64,000 bases of DNA from CAIVVT01 sp963838205 (lineage in GTDB: Bacteria; Acidobacteriota; Terriglobia; Bryobacterales; Bryobacteraceae). How positions within the stretch are numbered: position 1 is the stretch's first letter; the number at the start of each line of letters is the position of its first letter. Below, in pieces: positions 35,498 to 44,228 of this stretch. The notes beneath the pieces were generated by a model. The model did not search any database and was not told where the DNA came from. It saw only the letters and a list, made by a program, of their open reading frames with translations. Location of the stretch: contig CAWIQF010000009.1 in NCBI GenBank assembly GCA_963838205.1, positions 1 through 64,000 of the forward strand. Reading direction: 5' to 3'. A program made the translations under genes and the position numbers.

Positions 35498-36073
35498 ATG
35501 TCTTCGGTGTGCGTATTCTGCGGTTCGCTGAACTCCGTTTCAGATCTGTTTCTGGATGCTGCCCGCGAGACCGGACGGCTGTTCGCCGCGTCCGGCTGGA
35601 CCATCGTTTACGGCGGCGCGCGCAACGGGATGATGGGCGCCCTGGCCGACGCCGCGCTGGCCGCCGGCGGCCGCGTGGTGGGCGTGATTCCGCGCGCCCT
35701 GGTGGAACGCGAAGTGGCCCACCGCGGGCTGACCGAACTGCGCGTCGTCGCCTCGCTCCAGGAGCGCAAGACCCTGATGACCGAACTGGGCGACGCGTTC
35801 CTGACCCTGCCCGGCGGCTTCGGCACGCTCGACGAACTGTTCGAGGTGCTGACCTATTCGATGCTCGGCTATCACGACAAAGCCTGCGTCCTCGTGAACA
35901 GCGGCGGCTACTACGACCACCTGCTGGCGTTCGTCGGCCAGGCCGTCGCCGAGGGTTTCGTGGCACCTCGTTTGAGCCGCTGCCTGCTCGTCGCCGCGCA
36001 GCCGCCACAGGCTCTCAGCCTGCTCGAACGGTCTTTGGCTGAAACTCGCCGCACCGCGCCCAAGCGTTACTGA
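35498..36073 (+). CDS. LOG family protein (cytokinin riboside 5'-monophosphate phosphoribohydrolase)
   Basis: Releases the base from N6-modified AMP or, more generally, hydrolyses nucleoside 5'-monophosphates. The Rossmann-like fold begins VCVFCGSLNSVSDLF. The LOG active-site motifs are complete: Arg90-Lys91 in ERKTLM and PGGFGTLDE at 105-113. At 191 residues it is typical of bacterial LOG. TACAAT lies 12 bases before the ATG, with GGGGAG between as the ribosome-binding site. It is transcribed divergently from lctP. Confidence 0.93.
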   Translation: MSSVCVFCGSLNSVSDLFLDAARETGRLFAASGWTIVYGGARNGMMGALADAALAAGGRVVGVIPRALVEREVAHRGLTELRVVASLQERKTLMTELGDAFLTLPGGFGTLDELFEVLTYSMLGYHDKACVLVNSGGYYDHLLAFVGQAVAEGFVAPRLSRCLLVAAQPPQALSLLERSLAETRRTAPKRY

Positions 36074-36115
36074 GCCGCAACTGTGTTACTGAGCCGCGAC
36101 CGTCAGGGAGCGGAT
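36062..36115. repeat. Module A repeat fragment
   Basis: Two imperfect copies of module A (ACTGAGCCGCAACTG and TGAGCCGCGACCGTC, the latter continuing AGGGAGCGG) directly follow the LOG stop codon. The first copy overlaps the last codons of that gene. The paired palindromes found with module A elsewhere are missing here. Confidence 0.65.
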
Positions 36116-36150
36116 GTGCCGAGTGCTTCTGCAACCAACTCCCGTCCGCC

Positions 36151-37089
36151 TTACCCTGCCAGTCCCCGCGCCTCTGCATCAAACGCGAATTCGAACCCGT
36201 TCGCTGCGATCCCTCTCAACTCCTCTTGCGTGAAGCCGAATGCCGTAGCCGCGATTTCATACTCGCGTTCCAGCGTAGTCCCGAACATCGCCGGGTCGTC
36301 CGTGTTCAGCGTCACCGCTACTCCCGCATCGTAGAGCCGCCGCAGCGGGTGCGCTCCCAGCGACGCCACCGCGCCGGTGCGCAGGTTGCTCGTGATGCAG
36401 ATCTCCAGCGGGATCCGGCGCTCCGCCAAGTGCCGCACCAAAGCCGGATCGCCGATCGCGCCGATGCCGTGCCCGATCCTCTCGGCCCCGCACTCCAGCG
36501 CGTCCCAAACCGTTTGCGGCCCCATCGTCTCGCCGCCGTGCGGCGCCAGGTGCAGCCCCTGCTGCCTGGCCCACGCGAACACCTCGCGGAACTCCAGCGC
36601 CGGGCCCCGCGCCTCGTCGCCGCCGATGCCGAATCCGATCACGCCGCGCTCCCGATGGGCCGCCGCCAGGCGCGCTACCTCCCACGCCGCTTCGACGCCG
36701 AATTGCCGCACCGCGTCGAGGATGAACCGCACCTCCACCGGGCTTTGCGCCACCTCCGCGGCGATCGCGGCGAAGTACGGCTCGAACGGCAGCTCCCGCC
36801 ACAGCCACACGCCCGCCGACAGGTTGATCTCGGCGTACACCACGTTCTGCGCGCAGAGCCGCTCCAGCAGCCGCCGCGCGATCAGCGCAAAGTGCGCCGG
36901 CTGCGTGAGGCGCAGGTTCACCCACTTGTAGCTCTGCAGGAATCCGAGGAAATCGGTGTAGCCGTAAGCCTCCGCGACCTTCTCCCGCGTCAGCGCCGGA
37001 TCGATTTCCAACAAGGTTTCCGGCTCGACCGAACCTTCCAGGTGCAGGTGCAATTCCGCTTTCTTGAGTCGATGAATGAATTCGGTCAC
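36151..37089 (-). CDS. add: Adenosine deaminase family protein
   Basis: Zinc-dependent deaminase of the adenosine/AMP deaminase family. The metal ligands and catalytic residues are visible: HxH (His14, His16) in AELHLHLEGS, HGGET (usually HAGE), ERIGHGIGA, and NTDDPAMFG near the end. At 312 residues it is short for adenosine deaminase (about 333). Short relatives include adenine deaminase and 6-aminodeoxyfutalosine deaminase of the menaquinone pathway, so the substrate is open. The start is GTG at 37089 with AAGGA upstream. It is divergent from glgB, only 34 bases away. Confidence 0.85.
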   Translation of the reverse strand: MTEFIHRLKKAELHLHLEGSVEPETLLEIDPALTREKVAEAYGYTDFLGFLQSYKWVNLRLTQPAHFALIARRLLERLCAQNVVYAEINLSAGVWLWRELPFEPYFAAIAAEVAQSPVEVRFILDAVRQFGVEAAWEVARLAAAHRERGVIGFGIGGDEARGPALEFREVFAWARQQGLHLAPHGGETMGPQTVWDALECGAERIGHGIGAIGDPALVRHLAERRIPLEICITSNLRTGAVASLGAHPLRRLYDAGVAVTLNTDDPAMFGTTLEREYEIAATAFGFTQEELRGIAANGFEFAFDAEARGLAG

Positions 37090-37123
37090 GTCCTTCTATG
37101 CTAGTCGTTGCGATAATGGACGC

Positions 37124-39298
37124 ATGAAGCCGGGTGATCTGGAAGCTATTGTCGGCGGCTACCACGGTGATCCGTTCGCCGTCCTGGGCCCGCAGTCCAC
37201 AGCCAAAGGCGGCTGGACGCTGCGCGCCTTCTTGCCGCACGCCAGGAGCGTCACGGCGCTATGTGAAGATGGCCGCAGCGTGGAGCTCGAGCGCCGGCAC
37301 GCCGAGGGGTTTTTTGAAGCCGCGCTCGACCGCGCCCCGGGCCGCTACCGCCTGAGGGTGGAGACGCAGCAGGACACGGTCGAGGAGCTCGAGGACCCCT
37401 ACCGTTTCGGGCCGCTGTTGAGCAGCTTCGACCTGCACCTGCACGCCGAGGGCACCAATCACGAAGCCTGGCACGCGCTGGGCGCGCATCTGGTTGAAGT
37501 GGACGGCGTGCCCGGCGTCCGGTTCACGGTCTGGGCGCCCAATGCCGAAGTGGTCAGCGTCGCCGGCGACTTCAACTATTGGGACGTGCGCCGCCACCCC
37601 ATGCGCCTGCGCGACGGAGGCATCTGGGAGATCTTCCTGCCGCGGGTCGGCGTCGGCGCGCTCTACAAATACTTCGTGCGCTCGAAGATTTTCGGCGTGC
37701 ACAGCTTGAAATGCGACCCCTACGCCTTCGCCACCGAGAAGCCGCCTAAGCAGGCCTCGGTGGTCTGGGACCTGACCCGCTATGAGTGGCACGACGCCGA
37801 GTGGATGGAGCGCCGCGCCGCCGCCGATGCCCTCACCGCGCCCATGTCGTGCTATGAGGTCCATCTCGAATCGTGGATGCGCGATCCGTCGGGCAACCCG
37901 CTCAGCTATCGCGAACTGGCCCAGCGCCTGGTCTCCTACGCCCGCCAGATGGGCTTCACCCACCTCGAGCTCATGCCGCCCCTGGAGCACCCTTACTCCG
38001 GCTCCTGGGGTTACCAGGTGACCGGCTACTACGCCCCCACCGCCCGCTTCGGCAACCCCGACGATTTCCGCTTCTTCGTCGACGAATGCCATCGCGCCGG
38101 CCTCGGCGTCCTCATCGACTGGGTCCCCGCCCATTTCCCGAAAGACGCCTTCGGCCTGGCCCGCTTCGACGGCACCGCGCTCTACGAGCACGACGATCCG
38201 CGCCAGGGCGAACAGAAGGACTGGGGCACCCTGATCTTCAACTTCGGCCGCAACGAGGTGCGCAACTTCCTCATCTCCAACGCCCTGTTTTGGCTGAAGG
38301 AGTATCACATCGACGGCTTGCGGGTGGACGCCGTGGCCTCGATCCTGTATCTCGATTACTCGCGCCAGCCCGGCGAGTGGCTGCCTAACCAATACGGCGG
38401 CAACGAGAATCTGGCCGCCATCGATTTCCTCAAGCGGTTCAACGAAGAGGCCCACAAGGTGCCCGGCGCCATCACCATCGCCGAGGAGTCCACCTCCTAC
38501 ACCGGCGTCTCCCGCCCGGTCTACGCCGGCGGCCTGGGCTTCACCATGAAGTGGAACATGGGCTGGATGCACGACATGCTCCACTACTTCCACCAGGACG
38601 CCATCTTCCGCCGCTTCAGCCATCACGACATCACCTTCAGCCTGGTCTACGCCTTCAGCGAAAACTTCCTGCTGCCGATCTCCCACGACGAAGTGGTCCA
38701 CGGCAAGGGCTCGCTCATTTCCAAAATGCCCGGCGACGATTGGCAGCGCTTCGCCAACGTCCGCGCCTTCCTCGGCTACATGTACGGCCACCCCGGCAAG
38801 AAGCTGCTGTTCATGGGCTGCGAACTCGGCCAGTACGAAGAGTGGAACTGGCAGGGCAGCCTGCGCTGGGATCTGCTGCAGTATCCCAGGCACCACCAGC
38901 TTCACGACTACGTGCGCGAGCTGAATCTGCTCTACTCCCGGGAAAAACCGATGTTCGAGGTCGACTACCACTGGTCCGGCTTCGAGTGGATCGACTTCCA
39001 TGACATCGACTCGAGCGTCATTTCGTTCGTCCGCCGCGCCAAAGACCCGAACGATTTCCTGGTCTTCGTCTGCAACTTCACCCCGGTGGTCCGCCACGGC
39101 TACAACGTCGGCGTGCCCGAACCCGGCAAGTATGTCGAGGTTCTCTGCAGCGACGCCGAACAATTCGGCGGCAGCGGCGTTTGCAATCGCGGCGACCTCT
39201 GGAGCCGCCCCGGCGTCATCCAGAATCATTACCATTTCCTGACCCTCACTCTGCCGCCGCTCGCGGTCTCCGTGTTCCGCTGCGTCCAGCACGCCTGA
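37124..39298 (+). CDS. glgB: 1,4-alpha-glucan branching enzyme
   Basis: Forms alpha-1,6 branches in glycogen (GH13). From ATG at 37124 the protein is 724 residues, close to the E. coli enzyme (728), and includes the N1 domain (about 1-100), a CBM48 (about 110-215), the catalytic barrel and a C-terminal beta domain. Catalytic residues: the nucleophile Asp in GLRVDAVAS at about 403, the acid/base Glu in TIAEESTSY at about 454 and the third Asp in ISHDEVVHG. GATAAT lies six bases before the ATG with no ribosome-binding site, suggesting a leaderless message. No other glg gene is adjacent. Confidence 0.95.
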   Translation: MKPGDLEAIVGGYHGDPFAVLGPQSTAKGGWTLRAFLPHARSVTALCEDGRSVELERRHAEGFFEAALDRAPGRYRLRVETQQDTVEELEDPYRFGPLLSSFDLHLHAEGTNHEAWHALGAHLVEVDGVPGVRFTVWAPNAEVVSVAGDFNYWDVRRHPMRLRDGGIWEIFLPRVGVGALYKYFVRSKIFGVHSLKCDPYAFATEKPPKQASVVWDLTRYEWHDAEWMERRAAADALTAPMSCYEVHLESWMRDPSGNPLSYRELAQRLVSYARQMGFTHLELMPPLEHPYSGSWGYQVTGYYAPTARFGNPDDFRFFVDECHRAGLGVLIDWVPAHFPKDAFGLARFDGTALYEHDDPRQGEQKDWGTLIFNFGRNEVRNFLISNALFWLKEYHIDGLRVDAVASILYLDYSRQPGEWLPNQYGGNENLAAIDFLKRFNEEAHKVPGAITIAEESTSYTGVSRPVYAGGLGFTMKWNMGWMHDMLHYFHQDAIFRRFSHHDITFSLVYAFSENFLLPISHDEVVHGKGSLISKMPGDDWQRFANVRAFLGYMYGHPGKKLLFMGCELGQYEEWNWQGSLRWDLLQYPRHHQLHDYVRELNLLYSREKPMFEVDYHWSGFEWIDFHDIDSSVISFVRRAKDPNDFLVFVCNFTPVVRHGYNVGVPEPGKYVEVLCSDAEQFGGSGVCNRGDLWSRPGVIQNHYHFLTLTLPPLAVSVFRCVQHA

Positions 39299-39421
39299 GC
39301 CGCTCCGGCGTGGCAACGGCCCGGTGTATGCTAATTTGATTTCTATGTCCAGAATTGAGCCCCGGTTCAATCCAGGTGCCGGGCTCGGCCCAGGAATCGC
39401 CGTTCAAAGGAGCAATACTCG

Positions 39422-39868
39422 ATGCCCCAGGTGAAACCGGTACCGGACGGATATCATTGCGTCCAGCCGTATCTGATCTTCAAAAACGCCGCCGCGGCCA
39501 TCGCTTTTTGCGTGCAGGCCTTCGGCGCAACGGAGAAGTTCCGCATGCCGGGTAAGGACGGCCGCATCGGCCACGCGGAGATTCTGATCGGCGACTCGAC
39601 CATCATGCTGGCCGATGAATCGCCGCAGATGGAGGCGTATAGTCCCGAGCATTACGGCGGCTCTCCGATCAGCCTGCTGATTTACACCGCCGATTGCGAC
39701 GCCGTCTATGCGCGGGCCCTGGCCGCGGGCGCGGAGAGCCTGCGCGAGCCCGCCGATCAGCCCTATGGAGACCGTATGTCGGGCATCCGCGATCCCTTCG
39801 GCTACAAGTGGTATATCGCCACGCACATCAAAGACGTCTCCTACGAGGAAATGGGCGCGCAAAGCTGA
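39422..39868 (+). CDS. VOC/glyoxalase superfamily protein (PhnB-like)
   Basis: A 148-residue protein of the vicinal-oxygen-chelate fold. It begins VKPVPDGYHCVQPYLIFKNA, then AAAIAFCVQAFGA and GHAEILIGDSTIMLADE, and ends IRDPFGYKWYIATHIKDVSY, the pattern of the PhnB-like 3-demethylubiquinone-methyltransferase-fold group. Members often bind a metal, but specific ligands are not certain and the substrate is unknown. AAAGGAG lies about ten bases upstream of the ATG. It stands alone after glgB; about 760 gene-free bases follow. Confidence 0.88.
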   Translation: MPQVKPVPDGYHCVQPYLIFKNAAAAIAFCVQAFGATEKFRMPGKDGRIGHAEILIGDSTIMLADESPQMEAYSPEHYGGSPISLLIYTADCDAVYARALAAGAESLREPADQPYGDRMSGIRDPFGYKWYIATHIKDVSYEEMGAQS

Positions 39869-40630
39869 GTCGGCGCACTTCAGATGCGGCAGGCGGGAAT
39901 CCCGGCGGATCTTCGGTTGCGGACAGGAAGCGGCGACAGACCACCGGCGCCGCGGCATGGATCGAGTTCGGGAACGCCGTGTCTGGACGGGAACGCCGCA
40001 GTGGGGGATCAGGAACGTATAGACTGCGGCAAATGCCTCACTTTGAGTTCACCGCTTGCCTTCCGCATCCGCTGAGTATCCACTAACCAACGCCGATTCA
40101 ACAGCCTGGCGATTTTCAGGCACCGCGGTTGTAATCTGGACCATTACGTGCATGTAACGTTGTGACGGCGTAAGAAATGCCCACAACAATTGCACATACA
40201 GATCTGAATCTCATCTTAGTGCGGAGGACCCGGAGAAGTTTCGGTCGCAGGCCGCGTCCGGGCGCATGGGCCCGTCGAGGCAGGAGTTGCTGGAATCGCG
40301 AGTTCTCGGACAACTGGCCACTCTGGAAAGCCTTGAGGCCCTCCAGCCTGGCGCAGCAGTTGCCTTTCTGAGAATGCCCGCTCGGCCCTCCGGTCGGATC
40401 GAAGGCCGGCCGATCGTCCGAGGCATCGATCATGCGGAGACGATGAATGCAGCCGGGCAGTCGCCTGCGACGGTACCGTGGCAAGATAGGCCATATTGGC
40501 TGTTTCTTATCCATGAGTGCTCGATCTCTCATCGGGGCAACGGTCAAGCTGGACCGTTTTCCCATTCCCGCCGCAATCCACCCGCCGGCATCGCGGCCGC
40601 CTCTCGTCGGAATGCGTTAGCGTAAGGAGG
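39869..40630. other. Gene-free stretch
   Basis: About 760 bases between the VOC gene and the frameshifted hypothetical gene. Frames are open on both strands (for example 40266-40625 plus, 40116-40565 minus), but none shows a ribosome-binding site, family motif or protein-like composition. I see no repeat or RNA gene in it. Confidence 0.4.
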
Positions 40631-41255
40631 ATGTCGGCCGCAGACGACTCAGCCGCTATGGGCGACCCACTCTTCCTCTCGCTGTGGCTCGGCGGCTTCA
40701 GCCCGCTCGCGCTGCCGATCTACTTCCGCAAGACCCTTGAGGTCTTCCCGTTCTCCAAACTCGCGCCCGGTTCGCTGCTGCGCGTGTGGGCCGTCTCGTT
40801 CCACGAAGTCCCCGTTTTTGAGAGCTTCCTCGACACCGCGGTCGATGCCCGCGAGGCCGCCGGCCTGGTCCAGGAGTTCCTGCACGACGATTGCTGCGTC
40901 CAGCTCGAAACGCGCTGGGATCTGTGGCTCTGGGACGGCGATTGGGCGCTTAAACCCTCGCGCGTCTGCATCGAGCTGCACGCGCCGCTCTTCGAGCACG
41001 ACGTCCTCAACCCCCTGGGCGAGGCCGAGCAGATCTGGATCGACCTGGGCCGCGAAGAGGCTCTATCTGCCCCAGCCGAAGAGCGACCAGCTCCGCCCGG
41101 TGCAATCCAATATCCGCAGCATTCTGCACCTGGCCGACGATTTGGAAGAGGCCCTCACCGTAGAGCGCCGTCTGCTGTGGTCCGAAAGCGAAGACAATTT
41201 CGCCGAACGCCTCACGCTGCTGCTCGACGAACCGCCCGACGAGGGCATCTCGTAG
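40631..41255 (+). pseudogene. Conserved-looking hypothetical protein, interrupted by one frameshift
   Basis: The product is not recognised. The first frame runs from ATG at 40631 (AAGGAGG directly before it; ATG at 40658 is the alternative) through MGDPLFLSLWLGGFSPLALP to EAEQIWIDLGREE at about 41060. The protein then continues in the next frame as LYLPQPKSDQLRPVQSNIRS to a stop at 41255. One extra base near 41055-41065 explains the shift. Without it the product would be about 207 residues, soluble, rich in aromatic and acidic residues. It is either a fresh pseudogene or a sequencing error. It is followed directly by the 73-bp tandem array. Confidence 0.6.
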
Positions 41256-41279
41256 ATGGCCGAAACCGAGTCGGCCGTT

Positions 41280-41870
41280 TCAGAGCCGTGACCGCGTTAC
41301 TGAGCCGCGACCGCGTGACGGAGCCGCGACCGCGTGACGGAGCCGCGACTATAAGGAGCGGTTGCTTCGCGTTCTGACGAGCCGCTCGTTACTGAGCCGC
41401 GACTACGTTACGGAGCCGCGACTATAAGGAGCGGTTGCTTCGCGTTCTGACGAGCCGCTCGTTATTGAGCCGGGACCGCGTGACGGAGCCGCGACTATAA
41501 GGAGCGGTTGCTTCGCGTTCTGACGAGCCGCTCGTTATTGAGCCGCGACTACGTTACGGAGCCGCGACTATAAGGAGCGGTTGCTTCGCGTTCTGACGAG
41601 CCGCTCGTTATTGAGCCGCGACCGCGTGACGGAGCCGCGACTATAAGGAGCGGTTGCTTCGCGTTCTGACGAGCCGCTCGTTATTGAGCCGCGACCGCGT
41701 GACGGAGCCGCGACTATAAGGAGCGGTTGCTTCGCGTTCTGACGAGCCGCTCGTTATTGAGCCGCGACCGCGTGACGGAGCCGCGACTATAAGGAGCGGT
41801 TGCTTCGCGTTCTGACGAGCCGCTCGTTATTGAGCCGCGACTTTTAAGGAGCGGATGCTTCGCGTTGCGA
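41280..41870. repeat. 73-bp tandem repeat array (module A), about seven units
   Basis: The string ATAAGGAGCGG recurs at 41351, 41424, 41497, 41570, 41643, 41716 and 41789, exactly 73 bases apart. Each unit holds GAGCCGCGACTATAAGGAGC followed by GGTTGCTTCGCGTTCTGACG and ACGAGCCGCTCGT, the last a palindrome; GAGCGG can also pair with CCGCTC within the unit. The array is preceded by shorter degenerate copies (ACGGAGCCGCGACCGCGTG) and runs into composite repeat copy 2. The period is not a multiple of three and there are no unique spacers, so it is neither coding nor CRISPR. Confidence 0.9.
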
Positions 41871-41985
41871 TCGCGCCGCGGCCGTGAGCGATTGGGCAAC
41901 GATTTCCCAACTAGCCATTTTATGCCTTTTAGAATCAATTGCTTAGAAACCGAGTTGGGCAAAACTGCCCAAATCGACCCAGGGC
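41836..41985. repeat. Composite interspersed repeat, copy 2 (module A with paired palindromes)
   Basis: At the right end of the 73-bp array a diverged module A (GAGCCGCGACTTTTAAGGAG) is followed by TTGGGCAACGATTTCCCAA (41892-41910), the core TTTTAGAATCAAT and TTGGGCAAAACTGCCCAA (41955-41972). Palindrome centres are 62-63 bp apart, as in copies 1 and 3. About 25 bases between module A and the first palindrome are missing compared with those copies. Confidence 0.8.
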
Positions 41986-42045
41986 GCGCACAATTCCGCC
42001 GCTCCACAGCCTGCCTCTCCTGCGCTGTGTGGACTTCACCCGTCT
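41981..42045 (-). repeat. Degenerate REP-like element fragment
   Basis: GGGCGCGCACAATTCCGCC, then CTCCACAGCC, CTCCTGCGCTGTGTGGAC and CCGTCTTC follow in the same order as the matching parts of the element at 6724-6825, but with many changes. I take it for a decayed third locus of that family, abutting composite repeat copy 2. Confidence 0.45.
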
Positions 42046-42218
42046 TCTCACCCGCTATTTCATCGCCCGCATGAACGAATCGGCGCCCCGCCGGCGTCTA
42101 AACGCATAGCGGCCGCGTCTTTCTTGTGGGCCTCGTCCAGGCGAGGAATCGCCGCCGGACGAAGCTTAGGAGTGGCATTGTAGGAGAGGCCCCGTAGGAT
42201 GGATTTGGAGGAATCATA

Positions 42219-44228
42219 ATGATCCGCTGTTTTGCGTTTCTGATCGCGGCAGCTCTGACCCTGTCCGCGGCCGAACTCCCCGTTTCCCGTGTCGTGCTTT
42301 ATAAGAACGGCCTGGCGCTGTTCGAGCGTTCCGGCGCCGTCAAGCCCGGCGAGCCGGTCCGCCTCGAATTCAAGAAATCCGAGATGGACGACGTTCTCAA
42401 GACCCTGGTCCTCACCTCCTCGGCCGGCGCCGTGACGCACCTGCGCTATGAGCTCGACGAGCCGCTGGACCGCCGCCTGGCTGACATCGGCCTCAGCATC
42501 CCCAACGGCGTCAACCTGGCCACGCTGCTCGACCAGATGCGCGGCGCGCGCATCGTTCTCGGCACCACCGGCGGCCCGGTCGAAGGCGTCGTCGTCAGCG
42601 GCCGCATCGCTCAGCAGGCCCAGCAGGCGCAGAAGCTCGAGCTGACCTTCCTGACCACCGCCGGCGAGCTGCGCATCATCGACCTGGACGGCGTCTCCAG
42701 CGTCAAGCTCGCAGACGACCGCCTGCAGAAGCGGCTCACCGAAGCCCTCGGCGCCTACCAGCAGGCGCAGTCGCAGGAGCGCAAGTCGCTGTGGGTCGAA
42801 ACCTCCGGCGCGGCCGGCACTCTGCTGGCCCGCTACCTGGTCCCCGCACCGATGTGGAAATCGGCCTACCGCCTAGCCTTCACGGACAAGGACGAAGCCA
42901 CCATCGAAGGCTGGGCCATCGTCGAAAACAAGAGCGATTCCGACTGGAACAACGTCCAGTTGACCGTCGTCTCCGGCCAGCCGATCTCCTTCATCAGCCG
43001 CCTCTATGAGCCGAAATACATCCAGCGCCAGGACCTGGAGCCGGCCGAAAACGTGGCCCAATTCAACCACCTCGAACGCTACGCCGCGCTACAGAAGGCT
43101 CCGCGCGTCTTTGACGGCAGCAGGCTGCAGAACCCGGCGCAGGGTCAGATGAACGCTCCGCCGCCTCCTCCGCCCCCCGTCCCCGCCGGAGTCGCCGGCG
43201 GGATGCTCGGCTCGGTCAATGAGACCGTTGAGGTTGCCAGCAGCGTCGAGCCCGATACCGAAGCCCAGGAGGTCGGAGAACTCTTCGAATACCACTTCAG
43301 CCGCCCGGCCAGCGTCAAGGCCGGCGAATCCCTGCTGCTGCCCTTCGTCCAGCAGAAGATCACCGCCCGCCAGGTCTACATCTGGGATTCCGGCGAGGGC
43401 GTGCATCCGCAGCGCGCGGCCAAGCTGACCAACTCGACCGGCAAGACCCTCGACGGCGGTCCGGTCACCGTCTACACGCCCGAGGGCTACACCGGCGAAT
43501 CGCTGATGAGCACCTTCAAGGCCGGCGACAAGCGGTTCCTCTCCTTCGCCATCGATCTCGGCACGCGCGTCACGACCAAGTTCGACACCGGCGCCCAAGT
43601 CATTCGCTCTTTCAAGGCCGAACACGGCCTGCTCACCACCAAATCGGTCCTCGAGCGGCGGACCACCTACACCGTCTCGAACGTCGACGCCAAGGAAAAG
43701 GCGCTGCTCATCTCGCATCCGGTGGTCGGCGAGCAGGAGCTCATGTCGCCCAAGCCGGAGGAGAAGTCCGACCAGCGCTACCTGTTTGCCGTCACCGCGC
43801 CCGCCGCCGGCGATACGAAACTGACCGTCGTCGAGCAGCAGCCGCTCGAGGAGAGCGTCAGCATCATGGGGTTGAACGCCGACCAGATCGTCGCCTGGAT
43901 CGCCGCCCGCAAGCTCAGCCCGGAGGCTCGCCAGAAGCTGGAAACGCTGGCCGCGAAGAAGCGCGATCTCTCCGACGCCACCGCGGCGATCCAGCAGCTT
44001 GAGGCCCGCATCAACGCGCTCAGCGCCGACGAGGGCCGGCTGCGCCAGAACATTCAGAGCCTGAATTCCGTCGTCAGCCAGCGGCCGCAGGTCGAGAAAT
44101 GGGCCGCCGATCTGGCCGCCAAAGAGGTCTTCATCATCGATCACCAGTCCCGCCTGGACGAGGCCCGCAAGAAGAAGGCCGCCCTCGAAAGCGAGCTGGC
44201 CCAATTAGTTGAGAGACTGAGTTTTTGA
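42219..44228 (+). CDS. DUF4139 domain protein, secreted
   Basis: A 669-residue protein with a signal peptide (MIRCFAFLIAAALTLSAAEL) and the DUF4139 family pattern: an N-terminal strand with SRVVLYKNGLALFERSG, a central beta domain with YLVPAPMWKSAYRL, and a domain with FEYHFSRPASVKAGESLLLP and QVYIWDSGEG. A Pro-rich loop (about 308-320) and a C-terminal coiled coil (about 565-669, heptads of Leu, Ala and Glu) are seen. The family function is unknown; members are often surface-associated in Acidobacteria and Bacteroidetes. GGAGG precedes the ATG. The stop overlaps the TTG of the next gene (TTGA). Confidence 0.82.
   Translation: MIRCFAFLIAAALTLSAAELPVSRVVLYKNGLALFERSGAVKPGEPVRLEFKKSEMDDVLKTLVLTSSAGAVTHLRYELDEPLDRRLADIGLSIPNGVNLATLLDQMRGARIVLGTTGGPVEGVVVSGRIAQQAQQAQKLELTFLTTAGELRIIDLDGVSSVKLADDRLQKRLTEALGAYQQAQSQERKSLWVETSGAAGTLLARYLVPAPMWKSAYRLAFTDKDEATIEGWAIVENKSDSDWNNVQLTVVSGQPISFISRLYEPKYIQRQDLEPAENVAQFNHLERYAALQKAPRVFDGSRLQNPAQGQMNAPPPPPPPVPAGVAGGMLGSVNETVEVASSVEPDTEAQEVGELFEYHFSRPASVKAGESLLLPFVQQKITARQVYIWDSGEGVHPQRAAKLTNSTGKTLDGGPVTVYTPEGYTGESLMSTFKAGDKRFLSFAIDLGTRVTTKFDTGAQVIRSFKAEHGLLTTKSVLERRTTYTVSNVDAKEKALLISHPVVGEQELMSPKPEEKSDQRYLFAVTAPAAGDTKLTVVEQQPLEESVSIMGLNADQIVAWIAARKLSPEARQKLETLAAKKRDLSDATAAIQQLEARINALSADEGRLRQNIQSLNSVVSQRPQVEKWAADLAAKEVFIIDHQSRLDEARKKKAALESELAQLVERLSF

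Noticed and set aside
37259..39370. 703-residue minus-strand frame opposite glgB
   Set aside because: It is the shadow of a complete, well-conserved glgB; the composition (Val, Ala, Gly, Glu, His) is that of an antisense frame.
39355..39415. tRNA-like T-loop GGTTCAATCC upstream of the VOC gene
   Set aside because: No matching acceptor, D or anticodon stem can be drawn around it.
40116..40625. Overlapping frames on both strands before the frameshifted gene
   Set aside because: No ribosome-binding site, signal or recognisable motif; the peptide on each strand looks random.
41330..41862. CRISPR-like regular array
   Set aside because: Units are contiguous 73-base repeats without unique spacers, and no cas gene is in the window.
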